NCBI GenBank assembly: GCA_049647585.1
Contig: JBARXY010000039.1
Span: 1-64,000, forward strand
Source of the DNA: JAGQSZ01 sp049647585
GTDB lineage: Bacteria > Actinomycetota > Acidimicrobiia > Acidimicrobiales > Microtrichaceae
Direction of reading: 5' to 3'
Length of the DNA: 64,000 bases
A model generated the notes under the pieces. It saw only the letters and a list, made by a program, of their open reading frames with translations. It did no database searches and was not told where the DNA came from. Within the stretch, counting starts at the first letter, position 1; each line of letters starts with the position of its first letter. This document shows positions 35,400 to 44,447 of this stretch, piece by piece. The translations under genes were made by a program, and so were the position numbers.

Positions 35400-37010
35400 A
35401 TGGAAAGACGCGAGCTACTCGTATCGATCGCACTGGCGGGGGTGACAGCGGCATGCGCGTCGGACTCCGACAGCCCGGCCAGGTCCGGTAAGGACAAATC
35501 TGACAAGGCCACCAGGTCGGTCGTCGCTGCCGAGCCCGCAACTGTCGAGCTCGCAAGCACCGCATTCCCGCTCGGAGTGGCCAGCGGCGACCCCCTGTCG
35601 GACCGCGTCATGTTGTGGACCCGGGTTTTCCCTGCCGACACGGCTGCCGAAGCTCCCGTTGAGGTGGCCTTCGACGTCGCGACCGACCCCGATTTCACGA
35701 AGCTCGTAGCTTCCGACGTCGCGGTTGCCAAGGCTGAGTTGGCTCACTCCGTGCACGTCGACGTGAGCGGCCTGAATCCTGACAGCTGGTACTACTACCG
35801 CTTCCGATCGGGCGGTCAGACATCCCCGACCGGCCGAACCCGCACGTTCCCTGCCGCAGACGCCGACCCCGAGCAATTCCGTTTTGTTTTCGCTTCGTGC
35901 CAGGACTACCAGTGGGGCCAGTACGGGGCGTGGGCACGGGCCGCAGAGATCGACGATCTCGATGCCGTGGTGTTCCTCGGTGACTACATCTACGAAATGA
36001 ACCTGGGGGACCTCTCCCCCGACAAGTCCGGCGCGCGTGTATGGGACACGCCCGCCGCAATGACCCTCGGCGACTACCGGAGCCGATACGTCCAGACCAA
36101 GTCCGACGCGAGTCTCCAGGCGGCCCACCACAAGGCGCCGTGGATAGTCACCTTCGATGACCACGAGGTCTCTGACAACTACGCACGCGATGTCGGAGGA
36201 TCCGATATCAATGAGCCGCTAAGTCGAGCTCGTCGTCTGGCCGCATATCAAGCCTGGTACGAACACACGCCCATCCGCCTTGCCGCGCCGCCGGCGGGCA
36301 AGAGTCCGGAGGACTTCGCCGAACTGGTCGTCAACCGTGGCTTCGAATTCGGATCGCTCGCCTCGCTATTCATGATTGAAACCCGCCAGAACGCCGACGT
36401 TCCACCGTGTCGTACGACAGCCGGGTACACCGCTGATGACGGCGCGGCCTGTGAAGAGATGTTCGCCGAGGACCGCACAAACCTGGGCGACGCCCAGGAG
36501 AAGTGGCTCCACGGTGCCATCGCCGATTCGGATGCCAAGTGGAACATCCTCGGCAACCCCGTGATGCTCGCCGGGCTGAATATCGGCACCGCCGAGACCC
36601 CTACCTTTTACCGCGACATGTGGGACGGCTACCGGGCGTCACGCAAGAGGTTGCTGGAAACGGTCGCGGGATCCGGCGTTTCCAATCCGGTGACCATCAC
36701 GGGTGACTGGCACGCAAGTTTTGTACTCGACGTGCTCGCCGAACCGCACAATCAGAGTTCGGCTCCCGTTATGCCCGAGTTCCTCGTCTCGTCAATCTCG
36801 ACGATCCTCTTCCCTACCGACTACACCGCAAACAATCCTCATGTGCGTTACTTCAACGCCGAGTACGGCTTTGCGTTGGCGACGGTCTCGACGGACAAGT
36901 TTGAGTGCGAGTTCCACTATCTGAAGGACGTCTGGGACCCGGATTCCCCGATCAGCCATGTCGACAAGTGGGCGGTAGGGGACGGCGAAAGTCAGGCCAA
37001 GGCCGTCTAG
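35400..37010 (+). CDS. phoD: Alkaline phosphatase D (PhoD) family phosphatase
   Basis: 536 aa. N-terminus MERRELLVSIALAGVTAACASD combines a twin Arg with a lipobox-like AACAS, so export through Tat is possible. The PhoD N-domain (FPLGVASGDPLSDRVMLWTRV) is followed by the metallophosphatase core: FASCQDYQWGQ, VFLGDYIYE, DDHEVSDNY and GDWHAS. These carry the metal-ligand Asp, Asn and His residues of Ca/Fe phosphodiesterases. It scavenges phosphate from esters such as teichoic-acid-like polymers. The four-base gap to the ligase implies co-transcription. Confidence 0.9.
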   Translation: MERRELLVSIALAGVTAACASDSDSPARSGKDKSDKATRSVVAAEPATVELASTAFPLGVASGDPLSDRVMLWTRVFPADTAAEAPVEVAFDVATDPDFTKLVASDVAVAKAELAHSVHVDVSGLNPDSWYYYRFRSGGQTSPTGRTRTFPAADADPEQFRFVFASCQDYQWGQYGAWARAAEIDDLDAVVFLGDYIYEMNLGDLSPDKSGARVWDTPAAMTLGDYRSRYVQTKSDASLQAAHHKAPWIVTFDDHEVSDNYARDVGGSDINEPLSRARRLAAYQAWYEHTPIRLAAPPAGKSPEDFAELVVNRGFEFGSLASLFMIETRQNADVPPCRTTAGYTADDGAACEEMFAEDRTNLGDAQEKWLHGAIADSDAKWNILGNPVMLAGLNIGTAETPTFYRDMWDGYRASRKRLLETVAGSGVSNPVTITGDWHASFVLDVLAEPHNQSSAPVMPEFLVSSISTILFPTDYTANNPHVRYFNAEYGFALATVSTDKFECEFHYLKDVWDPDSPISHVDKWAVGDGESQAKAV

Positions 37011-37039
37011 CCGGCGTCCAGACCAGGGTCGAGCCCCCG

Positions 37040-37060
37040 GCCCGGTCGGCTCAGCCGGGC
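37040..37060. terminator. Weak hairpin between convergent genes
   Basis: GCCCGG (37040-37045) pairs with CCGGGC (37055-37060) around a 9-base loop, between the phoD stop (37010) and the serine hydrolase stop (37051). It could serve both genes. Short stem and no T-tract. Confidence 0.35.
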
Positions 37061-38334
37061 TGGCCGAACAACAGGTCCAATGCGATCAGATGATCCGCAT
37101 CTATTCCGTTGGGAAGCCCCTCGGGGCCTGGCTGCCACGGCCCCGGGTCGGGAACGTCCACGTCGGTGACGCCACCGAGCAGGAACTGGAAGAACCGATG
37201 GTCCCAGTCCGGTCTGGCCCCCACAGACTCGCCGTAGGGATCACCGAATACGTCCGCGGGAAGTCCCATCCTGACGACAACCATGTCCAACTCGGGCAGG
37301 ACGAACACGTTCTGATTGAACATTCCGCTCAGCCAGTAGGTCCGGGCGGTCGCTGCCGGAACACCCTCACGGATTGCGTCGGCCGAGGGCTCCACTCCCG
37401 GTGGCCCAAAGTTCGTCCGCCACAGAAAGCCGTAGCCGGTGTTCGCCCCGGTGCCCATTGAGCCCTGCCGGATGTAGTCGGTGCTGATGATCTGTCGACC
37501 GTTCCAGACACCGTCGTTCAGGAGAAGCGATCCGAGCCTGGCGAACGAGTCCGGGCTCATCTCGAGAAATGCGAATCCTTGGGTGCGGCCCGAGCCGTCT
37601 CGGTCCCAATGCCAGGAGTTGTGCCTGATTCCGATCGGCTCGAACACCTCACGCTCGGCGTAGGCCTGCAGGTCCTCGCCGACCGCTGCTTCGATCACGG
37701 ACACGAGCGCGGTGACCGTCGTCTGGGCGTAGATGAACGTCGAACCCGGATCCGCTTCGAAGGGACGCTTCAACACCAGTGCCGCCGAATCGAAGTTGGC
37801 GGCATCGTTCAGGTCATTGGCCCAGGCGAAGCGTAGCCCTGTCGTCTGGGTCAGGAACTGCCTGACAGTGAGCGCAGCATGCGGCACATCCAGTCCCTGT
37901 AAATAGGTTCCGATTGTCGCGTCCAGATCGAGCTTGCCTTGGGTGTAAGCACGCCCTGCGATGATCGACACGACCCCCTTGGTCATGCTCCAGGCGTCCA
38001 TTGGACTCCAACTGTTGGTGTCATCCAGCCAACTGGTCCCGACCAGACAATCGTGGCGGTAGACCCGTACCGACTGCGCACCACGATCCGATGCATACGC
38101 GATCGCCTTGGCAACCGCGTCTGCCTGCATGTCGACCTTGGATGGGTCCACACGGCTGAACGAACCGTCGGAGCCGGGCTGTTGACAGTCAAAGGTACCC
38201 TCGGGCGGCTCGACCGCCGAAGGCGGACCTGAAGCTCTGTTGAGTGCACCTACCACCGGCGACCCACAGCCCGTCGCCAGCAGAACGAATACAGCGATCC
38301 AGGCCCAGAAGCCAGCACGTCCCGCGCGTCCCAT
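37051..38334 (-). CDS. Serine hydrolase, class C beta-lactamase-like, lipoprotein
   Basis: 427 aa. The signal peptide ends at LLATGCGS (lipobox). The beta-lactamase/6-aminohexanoate-dimer hydrolase fold is shown by the Ser-x-x-Lys in AWSMTKGVVS and by TQTTGLRFAWAND. The Tyr-x-Asn equivalent seems to be Tyr-Ala-Gln (IYAQTTV). An esterase or amidase role is likelier than antibiotic hydrolysis. The ATG at 38334 begins the signal peptide; earlier in-frame residues have no homology. It diverges from the amidohydrolase gene across a 61-bp gap. Confidence 0.85.
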   Translation of the reverse strand: MGRAGRAGFWAWIAVFVLLATGCGSPVVGALNRASGPPSAVEPPEGTFDCQQPGSDGSFSRVDPSKVDMQADAVAKAIAYASDRGAQSVRVYRHDCLVGTSWLDDTNSWSPMDAWSMTKGVVSIIAGRAYTQGKLDLDATIGTYLQGLDVPHAALTVRQFLTQTTGLRFAWANDLNDAANFDSAALVLKRPFEADPGSTFIYAQTTVTALVSVIEAAVGEDLQAYAEREVFEPIGIRHNSWHWDRDGSGRTQGFAFLEMSPDSFARLGSLLLNDGVWNGRQIISTDYIRQGSMGTGANTGYGFLWRTNFGPPGVEPSADAIREGVPAATARTYWLSGMFNQNVFVLPELDMVVVRMGLPADVFGDPYGESVGARPDWDHRFFQFLLGGVTDVDVPDPGPWQPGPEGLPNGIDADHLIALDLLFGQPG

Positions 38335-38395
38335 GCCCGCCAGACTGCAACAACACGGCTTGCGCCGCAAGCGAAGAGCGGGGGACAGTTCTGCT

Positions 38396-39562
38396 ATGGC
38401 AATCTTCGACGCCGACAACCACTATTACGAAGCACTGGACGCGTTCCAGCGACACCTCGACCCGGCATGGGCGGATCGGACTATTCGTTGGGCCGAGATT
38501 GACGGTCGCAAATACCACGTGGTCGGAGGCCGCGTTTCGCGTGCGGTGGTCAACCCGACGTTCGACCCGGTCGCAGCGCCGGGCGTTCTCAAGGACTATT
38601 TCCGTGGAAACCCGGCCGGCGACAATCCGCTCGATCTGCTCAAGGCCAGGGACAGGATCAAGCCCGAGTACCGGGATCGTGACGCCCGCCTGAGCACCAT
38701 GGACGACCATGGCCTGGAGAAGATCTGGCTCTTCCCCACTCTCGGAATGGTCTACGAGGAAGAACTCAAACACGATCCCCAGGCGGTTGCGGTTCTGTTC
38801 CGCGCATTCAACCGGTGGATCGAGGAGGACTGGGGGTTCGACTACAAGGACCGCATCTTTGCGTCCCCCTACGTGACTCTGGCCGATTTGGACTTCGCTG
38901 TGAGCGAACTGGAGTGGGCGCTCGACCACGGTGCCCGCACGATCGTCATGCGGCCAGCTGCGCCGACCACCGCATCCGGTCAACGGCCACCTACGGACCC
39001 CATGTTCGACCCCTTCTGGGCCAGGGTCAACGAGGCCGGCATCACCGTTGTCGTCCACGCCGGTGACTCGGGCTACTCATCCAACGGATATGCGTCCGAT
39101 GGCTTTACTTCGAGCTTCAAGGGCGGAGTCCCCCAGCCGATCAAGATGTTGCAACTTGAACGACCCATTGAGGACTTCCTGGCTTCACTGGTCGCTGATC
39201 AGTTGTTCCACCGGTTCCCGAATCTGCGCATCGCCTCGGTCGAGAACGGCTCAGGCTTTCTACGTGGGCTGTTCCACCGCTTGGACGCGCTGGGCAACAA
39301 GCTCTCCGGCTGGTTCCAGGAAGACCCGGTTGAGACTTTCAGACGCCACGTCTGGGTCAATCCATTCTGGGAAGACGATGTGAACGACCTGTTGCAGTTG
39401 ATGGGTCCGGAGCGGGTGATCTTCGGCTCGGACTGGCCCCACATCGAAGGAATGCCGCTACCTCTCGACTATCTGGAGGAGCTTGAGGGTCTGGAGCCCG
39501 ACGCCGTCAACCTGATCGTCAATGAGAACACCCAGGGATTGAACGAGCTACGACCTCTGTGA
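38396..39562 (+). CDS. Amidohydrolase family 2 (TIM-barrel metal hydrolase)
   Basis: 388 aa. It begins with IFDADNHYYE, the D-x-H-type metal motif of amidohydrolase-2/decarboxylase proteins. VVHAGDSG with the middle His, the FPNLRIASVENGSGF strand, and the C-terminal FGSDWPHIEG with Asp complete the family pattern. Members hydrolyse or decarboxylate ring compounds; substrate unknown. GGGGGACAG sits upstream of the ATG at 38396. Its GTGA overlap with the next gene implies coupled translation. Confidence 0.88.
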   Translation: MAIFDADNHYYEALDAFQRHLDPAWADRTIRWAEIDGRKYHVVGGRVSRAVVNPTFDPVAAPGVLKDYFRGNPAGDNPLDLLKARDRIKPEYRDRDARLSTMDDHGLEKIWLFPTLGMVYEEELKHDPQAVAVLFRAFNRWIEEDWGFDYKDRIFASPYVTLADLDFAVSELEWALDHGARTIVMRPAAPTTASGQRPPTDPMFDPFWARVNEAGITVVVHAGDSGYSSNGYASDGFTSSFKGGVPQPIKMLQLERPIEDFLASLVADQLFHRFPNLRIASVENGSGFLRGLFHRLDALGNKLSGWFQEDPVETFRRHVWVNPFWEDDVNDLLQLMGPERVIFGSDWPHIEGMPLPLDYLEELEGLEPDAVNLIVNENTQGLNELRPL

Positions 39563-40653
39563 GGCCGGGGTCGAGGATCTCCTCCCTGCTGATAGCGCTC
39601 GCATCCATGATGGTTGCCGTCTGTCTGCTATCTGCTTGTTCAGGCAACGACCGGGTCGACGACTCCAGGGTCGGTCAGCGAACTGAGGGGAGCACAACTT
39701 CAACCGCGGAAGCATCGACCAACTCAGCCTCGACCAACTCAGCTTCGTCCAGCACGACCTCCCCCACCACCACGGCGCCATCGACGCATCTGCTGGACTC
39801 CGTGTGCAACGGCCGTGCCGCCACCAGAGACCTCGGTGTGGTGACGACGCCCGAGATCGGTGAAGCATCGGGCATCGTCGCGAGTGGCAGTGATCCCGGT
39901 GTCTGGTGGATAAACAACGACAGCGGCGACTCTGCTCGAATATTCGCAGTCAACGAGGCCGGGAGCCTGCTGGCGACAGTGGACATTCTGAACGCCCAGG
40001 CGGTCGACTGGGAGGACATCGCCAGCAACGGCGACTCCATCTTCATTGCCGACACCGGGGACAATCGGGGAACCCGCGACAGCGTGACCATCTACGCGAT
40101 CCAGGCGCCAGCCCTCACGTCGGCCGGTGGCGGGAGAGTTTCGGGCACCACTCAGAAGCTCGACGCCACCGCCACCAAGCTGACGCTCACCTATCCCGAC
40201 GGACCCCAGGACGCCGAGGCCCTCGCCTTCGACCCAGACAGCGGTGACCTTTTCATAATCACCAAGGACTGGTCCCTGAAAGGGGTCTCGGGCATCTACC
40301 GGACACCGGCAAACCCTCTGAGCGCCCCCAACCAGATGGGCCCCAACAGCCACTCAGGTGGCACCGTGGAGCTCGAACGGGTCGGCGATTTGTCGCTTCC
40401 CGCCGGCAGTCTTGTCACCGGAGCGGACATCTCATCTGATGGACGGCTGATCGCCGTCCGCACCTACACCTCTGTGAACCTGTTCCGCAGACCTCCCGAC
40501 ACCGATGTGGCGACCGCTCTTGAATCGGTACCCTGCGAGGCTCCGCTACCCCCAGAGGTCCAGGGCGAGGCAATCGGCTTCTCGGCTGACGGCTCCGGCT
40601 ACGTGACCATGAGCGAGGGCAAGGGCCAGACACTTCATCTGACGCACGGATGA
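39559..40653 (+). CDS. Lipoprotein with beta-propeller-like repeat domain, unknown function
   Basis: 364 aa. A lipobox (LLSACSG) is followed by a Ser/Thr/Ala-rich linker (~residues 40-75). The domain then shows VDWEDIASNGDSIFIADTGDN, DGPQDAEALAFDPDSGDLFIITKD and GADISSDGRLIAVRTYT, segments typical of a beta-propeller with a family-specific DTGDN loop. I do not recognise a catalytic motif. It starts at GTG inside the amidohydrolase stop (GTGA), so the pair is one operon. A periplasmic or surface sugar- or phosphate-binding role is possible, unproven. Confidence 0.7.
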   Translation: MRPGSRISSLLIALASMMVAVCLLSACSGNDRVDDSRVGQRTEGSTTSTAEASTNSASTNSASSSTTSPTTTAPSTHLLDSVCNGRAATRDLGVVTTPEIGEASGIVASGSDPGVWWINNDSGDSARIFAVNEAGSLLATVDILNAQAVDWEDIASNGDSIFIADTGDNRGTRDSVTIYAIQAPALTSAGGGRVSGTTQKLDATATKLTLTYPDGPQDAEALAFDPDSGDLFIITKDWSLKGVSGIYRTPANPLSAPNQMGPNSHSGGTVELERVGDLSLPAGSLVTGADISSDGRLIAVRTYTSVNLFRRPPDTDVATALESVPCEAPLPPEVQGEAIGFSADGSGYVTMSEGKGQTLHLTHG

Positions 40654-40676
40654 TCGTGGGCCTCTAGCCTGAGCCG

Positions 40677-41726
40677 ATGACTGACCGCAGAGGAGTCGCA
40701 ACCCGTGTCGCTTCCGCTCTTTTGGGGATGCCCGACCCGATCATGAATCGTCTGATCGGCTCCCCTCCGATCGAGGTCGACGGACGAACACTCAACCGAC
40801 GCTTGCAGTTCCTACTGGACGCAGGAAGCAAGGTCGGTCTGGACACGGACAACCGATCCCAGACCGCGCAAGAGCGGCGCAACGAACTCTCACGCGCCGC
40901 CCAACTGGCAATGCCGGTACGTCAGGGTATCCATGTCACCAACCGACAGATACCCGGCCCTGCGGGTTCTATTCCCATCCGTTTGTACCGCCGGTTCGGT
41001 CTCACCGACGAATGCCCTGCGATCATCTATCTCCACGGCGGCGGCTGGGTCGCCGGAGACCTCGACACCCACGACGGGTCATGTCGGCTCTTGGCGAGTG
41101 AGAGTGACTGCCTGGTCATCTCGGTCGATTATCGCCTGGCACCGGAGCATCCCTTTCCTGCAGCGGTGGACGACGCAGTTGCCGCTTACCGTTGGTCCCA
41201 CCTGAACAGCGCCGAGCTGTCGATCGAGCCGGGGCGTATCGGAGTGATGGGCGACAGCGCAGGTGGCAATCTGGCGGCGGTAATCGCGCAGGTGACCCGC
41301 GACACCGACGTCCCCCCGCCGACGGCGCAATGCCTTGTCTACCCGGCCACTGACACGCTCATGCGTGAAGAATCGCACCGACTTTTCGCGGAGGGTTTCT
41401 TCCTGACCCACGAGTCCATGGTCTGGTACCGGGAGCAGTACCTGCCTGACCCGGCGGACTGGGCGTCACCGTTGGCCTCACCGATCGAACAGGCTGACCT
41501 GAGTGGCCTCGCTCCGGCGCTTGTCATAACCGCCGGGTTCGACCCCCTACGCGACGAGGGACGGCTTTACGGCGAACGCCTCGCCGCCGCCGGGGTCCCC
41601 GTCCGGTACCGCTGCTATGACGACATGGTCCACGGTTTCTTCGGTATGGGCATACTGCCAGGGGGCATGCAGATGGCGAGTGAGATCTGTTATGCGATGG
41701 GTTCACTCATGAACGACACGCCCTAG
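40677..41726 (+). CDS. Alpha/beta hydrolase esterase, hormone-sensitive-lipase (HSL) family
   Basis: 349 aa. Oxyanion motif His120-Gly-Gly-Gly (IYLHGGGWVAGD), then YRLAPEHPFPAA, the nucleophile Ser194 in GVMGDSAGGNLAA, and the C-terminal HGFFGMG with the His of the triad. All are typical of the HSL (GDSAG) group, which act on short- or medium-chain esters. The two preceding genes are separated by 23 bases, so co-transcription is plausible. The ATG at 40677 has no strong ribosome-binding site. Confidence 0.93.
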   Translation: MTDRRGVATRVASALLGMPDPIMNRLIGSPPIEVDGRTLNRRLQFLLDAGSKVGLDTDNRSQTAQERRNELSRAAQLAMPVRQGIHVTNRQIPGPAGSIPIRLYRRFGLTDECPAIIYLHGGGWVAGDLDTHDGSCRLLASESDCLVISVDYRLAPEHPFPAAVDDAVAAYRWSHLNSAELSIEPGRIGVMGDSAGGNLAAVIAQVTRDTDVPPPTAQCLVYPATDTLMREESHRLFAEGFFLTHESMVWYREQYLPDPADWASPLASPIEQADLSGLAPALVITAGFDPLRDEGRLYGERLAAAGVPVRYRCYDDMVHGFFGMGILPGGMQMASEICYAMGSLMNDTP

Positions 41727-41814
41727 GAGCGTGAGCTCCAGGGGCTTGGTCGTAGAAGGCCCGAGATTGGCGCGGCACGGCACCGAACTGTCGAGCTCCC
41801 GCTCGCACCCAAGC

Positions 41815-41866
41815 CGTTCTGGCTGTCGCTCCGATACCTATAGGTATTTGAGGGACATCCAGAACG
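41815..41866. repeat. Interspersed palindromic element (best complete copy)
   Basis: Outer arms CGTTCTGGCTGTCGCTC (41815-41831) and GAGGGACATCCAGAACG (41850-41866) pair at 15 of 17 positions. The centre is the perfect 14-bp palindrome ATACCTATAGGTAT (41834-41847). It resembles the element at 1142-1191 and the partial copy at 1-29. It sits in the 158-bp gap between the esterase and the convergent SDR gene; I see nothing else in that gap. Confidence 0.75.
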
Positions 41867-41884
41867 TAAAGGTTGCGCACTGGC

Positions 41885-42658
41885 CTATCTGCGGCTTGCC
41901 TTTATTTCTGCTGCTCCGACGAGATTCTGGACCCGTTCCGACAGCGCCGGAGCAAGCGACCCGAGCTTGGCCCCGAGGGTCAGTTCCAGCGGGGCGACAA
42001 ACACCTCGGCACGGTTCGACTCGATTGCTCTGACGACTCCCTTGGCGACGTCTTCGGGCGATTTGGTACGCACCCCATTGGGTAGCGTCACGCCGGATTC
42101 GGCGAACATACCTGCGTTCCGGATGAAACCGGGTTCGACGATGGAAACGCCGATGTTCGAGTCGACCATGTCCTGACGCAGCGAAAGCGCGAAGCCCCGC
42201 AGCCCGAATTTGGTCGAGTTGTACATGCGGGTATCGGGGCTACTCACGATGCCTGACAGCGATCCGATGAAGACGATCTGACCCGGTTCTCCGGTCCGCA
42301 GGTGTTCCTGCACAAATTGGGTGGCCATGAGTATCGGGGCACGAAGATTCACCCCAATGGCACGATCAATTTCCTCAGCGGACAACTCGGTGATCGGCGA
42401 GTCGGCACCCATTCCGGCGTTGGCAACCAGTATGTCGCTGTCGCGACCTGCTTCGATCACACGATCCAGATCGCTCTGATCGGTCAGATCAGCGACGAGA
42501 ACCTGTCCATCAGTGGCCTTGGCGAGGCGGTTCAGCTCGTCACCGCGGCGGGCAGTGAGGGTCAGCCGGGCACCGCGCCCGGCCAACTCCTTTGCGATTG
42601 CTTCACCTAGTCCGCCGCTGGCACCGGTCAACAGGATGTTCTTGCCAGAAATTCTCAT
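41885..42658 (-). CDS. Short-chain dehydrogenase/reductase
   Basis: 257 aa SDR. Cofactor loop LTGASGGLGEAIA, a TARRGDEL basic residue after strand 2 (NADPH type), NAGMG, Ser in IGSLSG, and Tyr-x3-Lys in MYNSTKFGLRG. The fold resembles the acyl-lipid or DltE-like short-chain reductases; substrate unknown. It is transcribed with the exporter at 42668, with a 9-base gap, so it may act on a compound linked to the transporter. Confidence 0.9.
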   Translation of the reverse strand: MRISGKNILLTGASGGLGEAIAKELAGRGARLTLTARRGDELNRLAKATDGQVLVADLTDQSDLDRVIEAGRDSDILVANAGMGADSPITELSAEEIDRAIGVNLRAPILMATQFVQEHLRTGEPGQIVFIGSLSGIVSSPDTRMYNSTKFGLRGFALSLRQDMVDSNIGVSIVEPGFIRNAGMFAESGVTLPNGVRTKSPEDVAKGVVRAIESNRAEVFVAPLELTLGAKLGSLAPALSERVQNLVGAAEIKASRR

Positions 42659-42667
42659 TCGAGAAAT

Positions 42668-44344
42668 CTACGCGAGGGAAGGATCTCCGAGAGTCTCGAG
42701 TTCGTCCTGGTCAGCACTGTCGTTCTGGTCAGCAGTGTCGTCCTGATCGGCGGTGTGCGCCAGGCCGAGCGCCTGCACGTCGGCTGCCTGGTTGGGAAGC
42801 AGACGCCAAGCGAGCACGCCAGCTATGGCGACGATGATGCTGGCGATCAGCAGAGAGAGACGCAGACCATCGAGCCAGGCCTGGGTCGCTGACTCGAGGA
42901 TGACCTTGCCGTGCACCGGATCGGCCTGGGCAACCCGCATTGCACCTGCGAGCGATCCGCTGACGTACTCCTGCGCCTTTGCGGGCAGCGAAGGAAGTAC
43001 GTCGGAAAGGCCGTGGACATACTTGGATGCCAGGAGGCTTCCGAAGATCGCCACACCAAGTGAACCGCCGAGCTCACGGGTTGTGTCGTTCATCGCCGAG
43101 CCCATGCCGGCGTTCTTACGGGGGACGCTGGACATCAGCAGGTCAGTGGTTGGTGACATCGCCAGACCCATGCCGAACGCCATGATCGATGCGCCACTCA
43201 CGAGGAGCAGGTAGTCCGGGTTGACGCCAACGCGGGAGATCATGAGGATGCCCAAGGCGACCAGGCCCATTCCTGCACCCACGACCCGACTCTTGCCGAA
43301 TCGCTCCGCCATGTTGGCCGACTGTGGTGCCGCGATCATCATCGCCACGCTGATCGGAAGGAGACGCACTGCTGCTTCGAGCGCCGAATAGCCCCACGCC
43401 AACTGAAGGAGCTGGGTGAGCGAGAAGAATGTGCCCATCAGGGCGAAGAAGACCATCGTCAGGATCAGCGACGAGGTTCCGAACGAACGGATGCCGAACA
43501 GTCGGACGTCAAGCATCGGATGCTCCGTCCGGAGCTCATGGAAGACGAAACCGGCGATCGACGCCAACCCGAATGCAGCGATTCCGAGCGTCGTCGGCGA
43601 CAACCATCCGTGTGTCGGAGCTTCGATCAGTGCATAGATGACGACGCTCAGCCCGACGCCCGAAAGGATTGCGCCGGGAATGTCGAGCGGAGTTCCGCCC
43701 TCACCCTTTGAGCGGGGAACGAGCTTCAGGCCGAGGACGAGTGCAAGCGCGATGAAGGGCATGTTGACGAGGAATACCGCATTCCAGTCGAAGTGTTCCA
43801 GGACAAAGCCGGTCAATAGCGGGCCAAGTGCTGACCCGGCTCCGCTGATGCCAGCCCAGAGCGCGACGGCCTTGGCTCGCTCATGAGTCGGGAAGATGTT
43901 CGTGATGATGGAAAGGGTTGCCGGCATGACCATCGCAGCACCAGCGCCCATGACCAAGCGAGAGCCGATCAGGCTGGCCGAGGTATCGGCGAAGAAGCCT
44001 GCATACGCGGTCGACAGGCCGAACAGGAGCAGACCCGCTTGGAGAATTCCCTTGCGTCCGTAGCGGTCTCCGAAGTTGCCGGCGGTGAAAAGAAGCCCGG
44101 CGAACACCAGCGAGTAGGCATCGACCATCCACTGGAGTTGGCTGTTGGTGGACTGAAGCTTCTCACTCAGTATTGGGATCGCAACGTTCAGGGCCGTGTT
44201 GCCGATCATGATGATCAGGAGGCTCAGACAGAGCACTCCGAGTGTCCACCAACGTTTGGCGAACACATCTGGATCGATACCGTGCTCAAGGCCGAATTCG
44301 ACGCCGTCACTTACGTCGCCGTTCTCCAAGGGACTGACTGTCAT
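42668..44344 (-). CDS. MFS multidrug exporter, DHA2 (14-TM) family
   Basis: 558 aa with about 14 helices. N-terminal MIGNTALNVAIPIL, motif A (GNFGDRYGRKGILQ), and motif C-like GISGAGSALGPLLTGF. It is a paralogue of the exporter at 12917. The C-terminus ends in a hydrophilic tail with three hexapeptide repeats (TADQDD-type) coded by an 18-bp DNA repeat. It is divergent from a TetR regulator. The ATG at 44344 lies just before helix 1; upstream in-frame residues would fall in the shared promoter. Confidence 0.93.
   Translation of the reverse strand: MTVSPLENGDVSDGVEFGLEHGIDPDVFAKRWWTLGVLCLSLLIIMIGNTALNVAIPILSEKLQSTNSQLQWMVDAYSLVFAGLLFTAGNFGDRYGRKGILQAGLLLFGLSTAYAGFFADTSASLIGSRLVMGAGAAMVMPATLSIITNIFPTHERAKAVALWAGISGAGSALGPLLTGFVLEHFDWNAVFLVNMPFIALALVLGLKLVPRSKGEGGTPLDIPGAILSGVGLSVVIYALIEAPTHGWLSPTTLGIAAFGLASIAGFVFHELRTEHPMLDVRLFGIRSFGTSSLILTMVFFALMGTFFSLTQLLQLAWGYSALEAAVRLLPISVAMMIAAPQSANMAERFGKSRVVGAGMGLVALGILMISRVGVNPDYLLLVSGASIMAFGMGLAMSPTTDLLMSSVPRKNAGMGSAMNDTTRELGGSLGVAIFGSLLASKYVHGLSDVLPSLPAKAQEYVSGSLAGAMRVAQADPVHGKVILESATQAWLDGLRLSLLIASIIVAIAGVLAWRLLPNQAADVQALGLAHTADQDDTADQNDSADQDELETLGDPSLA
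42701..42754 (-). repeat. 18-bp coding repeat, three units, at the exporter C-terminus
   Basis: Units at 42701-42718, 42719-42736 and 42737-42754 code for TADQDD/TADQND/SADQDE-like hexapeptides near the end of the exporter. The unit length keeps the frame. Confidence 0.75.
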
Positions 44345-44370
44345 AGAACTACTGCTTTCCGAGAACACTG

Positions 44371-44447
44371 GTGACAGATGTGCCACTCTGCAACTGTGCC
44401 AGATGACATTGGTGACAGCAATCCTTTTTGGACGTACCATCTGTCAC
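44371..44447. promoter_or_regulatory. Three GTGACAG sites in the divergent exporter/TetR promoter region
   Basis: GTGACAGATG (44371-44380) and its exact inverse CATCTGTCAC (44438-44447) flank GTGACAGCAA (44412-44421). All fall between the divergent start codons at 44344 and 44448. This arrangement suits binding by the adjacent TetR protein and looping or occlusion of both promoters. Confidence 0.6.

Noticed and set aside
37051..38334. True class C beta-lactamase (resistance gene)
   Set aside because: The second catalytic motif is Tyr-Ala-Gln rather than Tyr-x-Asn, and it is a lipoprotein in a catabolic neighbourhood, so esterase or amidase is more likely.
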